Position numbers and translations under genes: made by a program
Source: an uncultured Erysipelotrichaceae bacterium
GTDB taxonomy: Bacteria; Bacillota_I; Bacilli_A; RFN20; CAG-826
DNA length: 56,791 nt
Reading direction: 5' to 3'
Assembly: GCA_902787955.1 (NCBI GenBank)
Contig: CADAIJ010000011.1
Span: forward strand, 1 to 56,791
Notes under the pieces: generated by a model
The model's input: only the letters and a program-made list of their open reading frames with translations
Told to the model about the DNA's origin: nothing
Database searches by the model: none
Shown: positions 33,164-39,711 of the stretch, one piece after another
How positions within the stretch are numbered: position 1 is the stretch's first letter
How the letters are laid out: every line of letters begins with the position of its first letter

Positions 33164-35713
33164 TTATTGTTCTTTACGTTTTCTTAAGATTGCATAACCC
33201 ACGATTGCGGTTAATGAAACCATAGAAACAATGATAATGATTGTTGTAGCGCTTGAATTCGTAACGTTTGAAATTAAAGCAACCTGCGAAGAATAGGATG
33301 GATTAACTTTGCCTTCACCAAATCTTTCCATAAATTCATTAGATCTTAATTCAGAATGGGTTCTAATTGCATGGTCATATCTAGCAACGGTGTGTGCAAC
33401 TGAATATTCAGTACTGCCATCATAATCTTCTGGAGAATGAGTCTCTTCCGAAGAAAATAGTTCTTGCGCTCCATTAGTCAATTTACCAAACGCAGTTCCT
33501 AACGATGACCATGAAGAAATTGTTGCTGTACAAGTTCCTGCATTTTCGCTTCCTTTGATAAAAGTTTCAGCATAGGATTTTGCTTCATCAGTAAATTTTT
33601 CAAAAGCATAAACAGTAATAGCAGCTTGCCCTTCACTCACATAGCAAGAAAAGATGCTGCTACTAGAGTTATAACGAACAAATCTTCTAGTACCAGTAAT
33701 GTTTGCTTCAATTGTCCAATCGGTATCACTAACTCTTGTAAAAGTGAATGATGATCTATTTTCTATAGATGACAAAGTTGTTAAATAATTGCTGCTTGAA
33801 GCGCCAGTTGCGGCCAAATAACAATCATCATCATATTTTAAGGCAAACGTGCCTTCACTAACGCCTTTCACTAATTCAAGATCAAGAGCGTTTGTTTTTG
33901 TAACTAAATTGTTGGAGTTTTCGACATACTTTGCGCCTTCGCCTTGTGGACAGTTATTGCCGCTTTGTCTGTTTAAAACAACATCAGTTGCTCCCGAGGC
34001 AATGACAATATGCGCACCTTCAACAATATCAGAAGTTGTGGCTAAATGATATTCACCTTTTGAAGAATCAAAGACATCAACAACTCTAACGGAATAAGAC
34101 GCTGATACGCTACCGCCATAGGTGATAGTAATGGTATAAGTGCCTTCTACACCTTTTTTAAATGCACTAGAATTAACTGTATATCCGCTTGCTAAGATTT
34201 CGGTTGTATGTGGTGTGCACCAATCATCATATGTTCCTGTGACAGTTCCGTTGAACTCAAAATCATCAGTGAGAGCAAATTTTGTTTTTTGACCGCTTAA
34301 TGCAATGGAGACAATATCGGCATCTATAACGCTAGCTGTGATTACAACATCATCAGAAACACCAGTCAAAGATAAAATATTGCCGTTTAATTCATAGGAA
34401 TCAACATTTGATACACTTGTAATTGACCCTTTTTTGCCGCCTGCTGTTGTTAATGTTACAGAACCAGTTGTTCCAACTTCGTCATCACTGAGAGTAATTG
34501 CATCAGTAGAAACGCTAATGTTGAATGTATTTGGTCTAACTAACGAAGTAAGATAGTTACCGCTTGAAAATTCATAAACAGAATTATTGTAAAGAGTGAT
34601 ATTACCATAAACAGTAACTTCGTAACCAACAGCTAAATCACCAATAGCTGTAAAATTGGTGTTATTCACATTTTTGCCTTTGAAAACTTCAAATTGATCA
34701 GTTGTTGTTCCATCATCACTAATCCAATAAGTGATTGTGTTTGATTGATATGAAACGACTTGAGAAATGATTCCGTGGACATAAACACCAGACCTATCGG
34801 CTGATTCGCCATCATCGATGACTGTTTTTGCCTCAGCAACTGTAAATGGGCTTTCAGATGAGGAAGCTTTCTTAACAGATATAGAAACAGTTTTTGATGT
34901 ACAACCTGTAACTGAAATGGTCAATGTGCAACTCGCGTAAACAGCTGTTCCTTTTGGAGCAATCGTAACAGTTGCAGTGTTCGCATTTGTTAATGTAACA
35001 CAATCATCACCTGCAGTTCTGCTCCATGAATATTCTGCCTGTGCAGAAACGTATTCGTTTGGAGTTGCAGTAACTGTTGTTGAAGAACCACCTAACGTTA
35101 AAGCTACAGAGTTCTTATCTAATGTGAAATCTGGCGATGTAACGACTGGTTCATCGTAAGTAATTGTTGCTGATTCGAAGAATAAAGAGTTGACTGTAGC
35201 ACCAATTGTTAAAACGATAGTTCCATTGGTTGCGACTGTTCCGTTTGTAGTCCATGAAGGGGTAACTGTCACGAAATTTTGACTCCAATTACCATACCAT
35301 GAAGCATTATTGAAAGCGACACCGCTAGATGAGCTTCCAATGCTTGCCATAGTTGTTGAGCCGGTAACAAAAGACATATAACCAGCACCGGCTGATTTGT
35401 TTGAATGCATACTTAAAGTTAAGCCTTTGATAGTGCATCCATCATATCCAGATAAAGTTAATGTGAAAGAATTACCGCTCGTTGCTTGCTTGGCTGTATT
35501 ATATGTTTGGCTATACGAGACAGAAGAACCTGTTGGGGCAGTACCTGCTGTTTTAGTTGCAGACGTCTTAGATTGAACAGTATACGTAACCGAAACATTA
35601 TTTGCAGCATGTGCAGGAACAGCTTCTTTGTTATTAGCAACAGCCACACCTACTCCGACTGCCATAGAAATACCAACGAATGCCATGGCGAGTCTTCTTA
35701 TTAATTTATTCAT
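33164..35713 (-). CDS. Surface protein C with C-terminal membrane anchor
   Basis: The 849-residue paralogue has a signal peptide (1-36; MAFVGISMAVGVGVAVAN), a first beta region, an Ig-like segment (about 190-280), an OB-fold-like domain (about 285-400; AEAKTVI...VYVHGIISQVV...YWISDDGT...FEVFKGK), further Ig-like repeats (about 400-550), a beta domain (about 560-700), the helical pre-anchor domain (about 710-800), and a membrane helix (about 822-842) ending RKRKEQ. AAGGAG lies 9 nt before the ATG. It has the same UTR features as A. Confidence 0.75.
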   Translation of the reverse strand: MNKLIRRLAMAFVGISMAVGVGVAVANNKEAVPAHAANNVSVTYTVQSKTSATKTAGTAPTGSSVSYSQTYNTAKQATSGNSFTLTLSGYDGCTIKGLTLSMHSNKSAGAGYMSFVTGSTTMASIGSSSSGVAFNNASWYGNWSQNFVTVTPSWTTNGTVATNGTIVLTIGATVNSLFFESATITYDEPVVTSPDFTLDKNSVALTLGGSSTTVTATPNEYVSAQAEYSWSRTAGDDCVTLTNANTATVTIAPKGTAVYASCTLTISVTGCTSKTVSISVKKASSSESPFTVAEAKTVIDDGESADRSGVYVHGIISQVVSYQSNTITYWISDDGTTTDQFEVFKGKNVNNTNFTAIGDLAVGYEVTVYGNITLYNNSVYEFSSGNYLTSLVRPNTFNISVSTDAITLSDDEVGTTGSVTLTTAGGKKGSITSVSNVDSYELNGNILSLTGVSDDVVITASVIDADIVSIALSGQKTKFALTDDFEFNGTVTGTYDDWCTPHTTEILASGYTVNSSAFKKGVEGTYTITITYGGSVSASYSVRVVDVFDSSKGEYHLATTSDIVEGAHIVIASGATDVVLNRQSGNNCPQGEGAKYVENSNNLVTKTNALDLELVKGVSEGTFALKYDDDCYLAATGASSSNYLTTLSSIENRSSFTFTRVSDTDWTIEANITGTRRFVRYNSSSSIFSCYVSEGQAAITVYAFEKFTDEAKSYAETFIKGSENAGTCTATISSWSSLGTAFGKLTNGAQELFSSEETHSPEDYDGSTEYSVAHTVARYDHAIRTHSELRSNEFMERFGEGKVNPSYSSQVALISNVTNSSATTIIIIVSMVSLTAIVGYAILRKRKEQ

Positions 35714-36045
35714 AACTCATTTCTCCTTTCGATAGATCTCCTTAGAATAGTTCTTTATAACTACTTAAGTGAGACATGAATAAATCTATAGATATATTGG
35801 TTAACTTTAAGTCTTTCTTTTAACTTGTTAAGGTTTTCTATATCCACCTCTACATAGTTAAAAGTAACTTGTTAACCAGATATATGTGTGAAACGACTTG
35901 TTACCGATTTATATATCCCTAAACTGGACAAATGGTAACTCCATCGCACTTGTTTATAAGTTATTTAGAATTTTATTTAAGAGTCATGTGCACGAAGATT
36001 CTTGTTTTAATCCTACTACTACTTATAAACATAGGGTTCGTTTAT
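35714..36045 (-). promoter_or_regulatory. 5' leader of surface protein C, proximal part
   Basis: About 330 nt without a gene. GGTTAAC (35799-35805) and GTTAACC (35871-35877), with matching ATATAT flanks, can form a long hairpin in the leader; the same heptamer occurs in the LacI-type operator at 39624-39646. Confidence 0.35.
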
Positions 36046-36080
36046 ATAAGAAAGCGTTATTGACCATTCCTCTTTCTTAT
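36046..36080 (-). promoter_or_regulatory. Leader hairpin C with GGTCAA loop
   Basis: ATAAGAAAG and CTTTCTTAT form a perfect 9-bp stem. In mRNA sense the loop contains TGGTCAAT, complementary over eight bases to ATTGACCA in the 3' hairpin loop at 33110-33144. Confidence 0.55.
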
Positions 36081-36117
36081 CTCACTCACCCATTTTTATC
36101 ACGCTCTTTATTTTATA

Positions 36118-36135
36118 AAGAAGAAGAAGAAGAAG
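36118..36135. repeat. Trinucleotide repeat (AAG)6 next to CIRCE
   Basis: Six AAG units directly abut the CIRCE-like site. In mRNA sense this is a (CUU)6 tract, in the same place as the (CU)9 tract in leader A. Confidence 0.85.
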
Positions 36136-36162
36136 CAAGCACTCCTTATGGTAGAGTGCTAA
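36136..36162. promoter_or_regulatory. CIRCE-like (HrcA) operator upstream of surface protein C
   Basis: In mRNA sense: TTAGCACTC-N9-GAGTGCTTG, again 16 of 18 positions and the exact 9-bp spacing of CIRCE. An inverted repeat ATACTAC/GTAGTAT (36163-36179, 3-nt spacer) abuts it, as a differently sequenced one does at site A. Confidence 0.75.
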
Positions 36163-36266
36163 ATACTACTTTGTAGTATATTTCTCATTTTTCTTCATTT
36201 TGTGAACATGAAAAAGCTCTTTTTAAAAAGAATGGCTTTGTTATAGATGAAAGCTATTACTATTTG

Positions 36267-36893
36267 TTATTCTTCTATTTCTAGCTCTAAGGAAGTTAAA
36301 AGAGATTCGGTTTTAATATTTAGTGCTTTAGCGAGTTTAAATAAGGAAGATACTTCTACTTTAGCGATATTTCTTTTGTTATACCTTAAAGCGTTTATTG
36401 TTGAGAAAGGGATATGGCTAATAATACTTAATTCATTAGAGGATATACCCTTCTTCTTCATAATATTATCTAGATAAGAATAAGGGACTCTACTTTTAAA
36501 GACTTCATACATCTTTTTATAATCCATCTCATGATAGACTTTATAAAGATTTAACATATCTTCAATAGGGAGAATGATAAAGATAAGTTCAAAGGTTATC
36601 TGAAATTCTAAGAAGAGATGGAAATAAATATATGATACCCAAGCATAGATATTATATGGATCATAATCAAAGAGCTTATTCTCATATTTAGGGAATAATT
36701 CATAATATAGTTTTTCCATCGAAGTAAAAGCGATAGTAGTTATGTTAGAGCGTTCTAATTCATTTATAAATGAAGAATAACTAATTACTTTTTCAATATA
36801 AGGTAGAGAATAGCCTTCATAACTAGCACGAGAGATAAGATAAGAAAAAGAATCGATATATTTAGTGAAATAATCATCAGAAAGATAAATCAT
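36267..36893 (-). CDS. HTH protein paired with DUF3990 protein
   Basis: The 208-residue protein has an unrecognised helical N-terminal domain (about 1-135, rich in Tyr and Phe) and a C-terminal XRE-like helix-turn-helix (about 145-200; MKKKGISSNELSIISHIPFSTINALRYNKR). It starts 2 nt after the DUF3990 gene ends. A DNA-binding partner next to a putative toxin suggests an antitoxin with autorepression, but this layout (toxin first, 208-aa partner) is not a textbook pair. Confidence 0.6.
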   Translation of the reverse strand: MIYLSDDYFTKYIDSFSYLISRASYEGYSLPYIEKVISYSSFINELERSNITTIAFTSMEKLYYELFPKYENKLFDYDPYNIYAWVSYIYFHLFLEFQITFELIFIILPIEDMLNLYKVYHEMDYKKMYEVFKSRVPYSYLDNIMKKKGISSNELSIISHIPFSTINALRYNKRNIAKVEVSSLFKLAKALNIKTESLLTSLELEIEE

Positions 36894-36895
36894 AA

Positions 36896-37543
36896 CTATT
36901 TACTCTCCTTACTTTCTAAAATATCTCTAATCCTAATTCCTTCTTTATCTTTATCTAATTCATCGAATCTTTTAGTAGCAGTTCTAACTGATTCAAAGTA
37001 ACGATTTATATATTTTTCACTAGAAAGAATAGACTCTTTATATTTAAGTCTAGAGATAGCTTTATCACTTATTAAAGCGTACTGAATTCCAAGGTTACCA
37101 AGATTAAATGATTCCTCTAATTGTTCTAAGGTAAGATTACCTCTTACAAAATCTAAAGGAAAACGGAAATAGGCGTCGTCAGCGCGGTATCCCTTAATAA
37201 CATCATAATTATTAACATCGATATAGAATCTTTCTTCTAATATATTAAGACGATTACTAAAGGCTCTTTTAAAACCAGGATCAAGGCTTCGAAAATGGAG
37301 CAAGATTGTTACCCAGTTAAGAACACTATATTTAGTTTTATCAGTTAAATCTAAGACCTTTAAGTTAGTAATATCAAATTCATAAACATTGACATAACCA
37401 ATTGAGTTATTTCTAGATGCCCATTCATGAGCGCTTTCTAAATCAAGCGTAAGATAAAAAGCGGGACCATAATCATTATCTGGTCTTGATCCTTTCGTAG
37501 TTGGCTTTTCAATTCTTTGTTTACTTCCGTGATATATTTTCAT
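36896..37543 (-). CDS. DUF3990 protein, ADP-ribosyltransferase-like putative toxin
   Basis: The 215-residue protein has the DUF3990 N-terminal pattern KIYHGSKQ...P...DYGPAFYLT...A-x-EWA (residues 2-43), followed by IGYVNVYEFDI and a central GYRADDAYF. DUF3990 proteins are thought to share the ADP-ribosyltransferase fold; in that reading the HGS and FYLT segments line the NAD pocket. It is the promoter-proximal gene of a two-gene unit with the HTH protein. The -10 TATAAT (37555-37550) ends 6 nt before the ATG, so the mRNA may be leaderless. Confidence 0.65.
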   Translation of the reverse strand: MKIYHGSKQRIEKPTTKGSRPDNDYGPAFYLTLDLESAHEWASRNNSIGYVNVYEFDITNLKVLDLTDKTKYSVLNWVTILLHFRSLDPGFKRAFSNRLNILEERFYIDVNNYDVIKGYRADDAYFRFPLDFVRGNLTLEQLEESFNLGNLGIQYALISDKAISRLKYKESILSSEKYINRYFESVRTATKRFDELDKDKEGIRIRDILESKESK

Positions 37544-37549
37544 GCCTTA

Positions 37550-37578
37550 ATTATAGCGGTTTTGTACACTACAGTAAA
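37550..37578 (-). promoter_or_regulatory. Promoter of the DUF3990/HTH pair
   Basis: Leftward, -35 TTTACT (37578-37573), a 17-nt spacer and -10 TATAAT (37555-37550), 6 nt from the start codon. Confidence 0.6.
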
Positions 37579-37654
37579 CAATTTCGCATATTTTTGAAGT
37601 CAATTAGGGATGGAAAATATAGAGAGGATTGCCTATTTTTCCTAAGGTTTAAAG

Positions 37655-37688
37655 ATGGTGGGTTAGCCTTCTAAGATAACCCCACCAT
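37655..37688. terminator. Strong hairpin in gene-free region
   Basis: ATGGTGGGTTA and TAACCCCACCAT pair with one bulge, followed rightward by TTTCTTAGG. No adjacent gene runs into it from either side within 100 nt, so it may end a small unannotated transcript or be a remnant. Confidence 0.5.
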
Positions 37689-37789
37689 TTTCTTAGGCTT
37701 AGTTATAACTAAATCTTACTAAATTCCTTATTTTTCTATATTTTTAATTCTTGGGGAAGTTCATTGAGAATATAAAGTGCCCTATTTAG

Positions 37790-37877
37790 AAAAATAAGGC
37801 CCATCTAGGCTTAAATTAGATCCTTTATTTGTTTATATCCCTCTTCTTACCTTTATGGGCTTAGATGGCTTATTTTT
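37790..37877. repeat. Imperfect 25-bp inverted repeat
   Basis: AAAATAAGGCCCATCTAGGC on the left pairs imperfectly with GGGCTTAGATGGCTTATTTT on the right across about 38 nt. It may be a small non-autonomous element or a decayed terminator. Confidence 0.45.
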
Positions 37878-37939
37878 CCATATAGATAAAAGAAAAGATA
37901 GCATTACGCTACCTAATCGTTCAATCGTTCATCATTCTT

Positions 37940-38390
37940 TTAGTAATTGTTTAAAAGAAAGGTTATGGTCAACAATATTCCATGAGTTTTATAGTTTTCA
38001 TTCCGTATGATTTTTAATTTTTGACCAGTGAGTTTTAATCGAGTAGATAGTTCAGTTTTCTCGTCAATGTATACTCTAAATTTTCTATTAGCGTGCCTCT
38101 TGGCAGAATCGTAAATAGAATTCTTTATATGGTTCAGTTTAAAACTCCTACAGTTTAGCGTATGAATTTTCACATTTTTGGTTAAATTCATCCATTATTA
38201 AGATAAATGTATATCAACTTTTCCAAGTAAGAAATCAATAATATGAGTCTTTTCAAAAGTATCTTTTCTTAAAGAAATACCTTTGGCTCCGTAGTAGATA
38301 AATATTTTTTCAAAAGTTAGTTCTTGAGCATAATCTGGCGCAGGAGTGTTGACTATGGTCGGAAATCCATTTGCTAAAATATTATTTAGC
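37940..38390 (-). pseudogene. Decayed coding remnants
   Basis: Leftward, a frame without a start codon reads LANGFPTIVNTPAPDYAQE... (about 38380-38205) and ends in TAA. A second 83-codon frame (38191-37940) with SAKRHANRKFRVYIDEKTE follows in another frame. The coding-like composition, missing start and frame change suggest a broken gene whose family I cannot name. Confidence 0.35.
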
Positions 38391-38567
38391 TATCAAAATA
38401 ATCAATAATTTTCGGAATTATCTTTGCATTTTGTTCGGAATTTTCCAGCACATTTAATCACGCTATTACTTCAAAAAACCTCTTTTTAAAAGAACATGCT
38501 TAGATAATAGAAAGTAGGAGGATATCTATTTATTTCTTTATATATAAGGATTTATAATTTAAAAAGT
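38391..38567 (+). promoter_or_regulatory. Upstream region of the LacI gene
   Basis: A TATAAT box at 38553-38558 ends 9 nt before the LacI ATG, again leaving almost no leader. No clear operator is visible upstream. Confidence 0.35.
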
Positions 38568-39587
38568 ATGTCACGAAAGACCACGATTTATGATATAGCT
38601 AGATATTTGAAGATTTCCCCTGCTTCTGTTTCTTATGTTATTAACGGAGTCGATAAAGTCTCAAAAGAAACAAAGGAAAGAGTTTTGGCGGCGATTAAAG
38701 AACTAGGCTATAGCAAAGACACGAATGCGGTTTATCTTTCCACTGGTAAATCTAATACAGTAGCGTTATTCCTTCCATCTGATGATCTTTCTATCGCCTT
38801 CTCCCAAAACCCATTCTATGGTGAGTTTCTAGGTTCTTTTATAAAAAGGATTCAAAGAAAAGGGTTTGATTTACTTATTGAACCATTAATTGAATCTAAA
38901 GACTTTTCAAAATGGCTTAGAGGAAAGAATCTAAGAGGAATTATTACTTTAGGTAAGTTCCCATTAGATTATTTTAAAGCGATTAAGTCTTTAGATATTC
39001 CTTGTGTACTTGTGGATGTTTATGAAGATTATGCGAGTGAATATACTACTTTAAGAATTAATGATAGTGATGGAAGCTATATGGCTACTGAATATCTAAT
39101 TAATAATGGTCATAAAGATATTGCCTTTTTAGCGGGCAATATTGAAACATCTGAGATTGATAATAGAAGATATCTAGGTTATAAGGCAGCGCTTAAAGAT
39201 TATGGGATTGAACTAAAAGAAGAATATATCTTTAAAGCGGAAGCAACCTTCGATGGAGGTTTAAAAGCTTCTAAAGATATTATGGAAAATAAGAATATCA
39301 CCGCGTTAGTTTGTGCGGCGGACATTTTAGCGATGGGAGTAATGAAGGGATACTATTTAGAGAATAAGAGGATTCCAGATGATTTAAGTATCATTGGTTT
39401 TGATGATATTAACTCCGCAGAACTAGTCTCCCCTGCTTTAACGACAATTAAGCAAGACATTATGGAAAAAGGTCGTTTAGCGTCAAAACTACTCATAGAT
39501 TCCTTACTTTCAAACGATACTTCAATTAAACACTTAGTTATTCAACCAACCCTCATCGAAAGAGAATCAGTGAAGAAAATAAATTAA
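38568..39587 (+). CDS. LacI/GalR-family regulator of the glycan locus
   Basis: The 339-residue protein has an N-terminal LacI helix-turn-helix (TIYDIARYLKISPASVSYVING, about 6-27), the hinge region, and a periplasmic-binding-protein-like sensor domain (about 60-335). It is directly upstream of the sugar locus and about 37 nt before a double palindromic operator, so it most likely controls that locus in response to an imported or processed sugar. Family assignment is certain; effector is not. Confidence 0.9.
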   Translation: MSRKTTIYDIARYLKISPASVSYVINGVDKVSKETKERVLAAIKELGYSKDTNAVYLSTGKSNTVALFLPSDDLSIAFSQNPFYGEFLGSFIKRIQRKGFDLLIEPLIESKDFSKWLRGKNLRGIITLGKFPLDYFKAIKSLDIPCVLVDVYEDYASEYTTLRINDSDGSYMATEYLINNGHKDIAFLAGNIETSEIDNRRYLGYKAALKDYGIELKEEYIFKAEATFDGGLKASKDIMENKNITALVCAADILAMGVMKGYYLENKRIPDDLSIIGFDDINSAELVSPALTTIKQDIMEKGRLASKLLIDSLLSNDTSIKHLVIQPTLIERESVKKIN

Positions 39588-39623
39588 GAATTTTTCTTAA
39601 TAAATAAACATAGTTTATTAATT

Positions 39624-39646
39624 GGTTAACAAGTTAACCGGTTAAC
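39624..39646. promoter_or_regulatory. Double LacI-type operator
   Basis: GGTTAAC-AA-GTTAACC (39624-39639) and GTTAACCGGTTAAC (39633-39646, a perfect 14-bp palindrome with central CG) overlap. The second is a textbook LacI-family site. It lies about 9 nt upstream of a -35-like TTGTTT (39655-39660). Confidence 0.8.
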
Positions 39647-39711
39647 TTAATTCCTTGTTTTAATTTTTTTGTGCTCCATAATTTAATTAGCGATATATTC
39701 GAGGAATTTTT

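Noticed and set aside
35898..36176. Rightward 92-codon frame across the CIRCE site of gene C
   Set aside because: Low-complexity composition, no ribosome binding site, and it runs through regulatory repeats.
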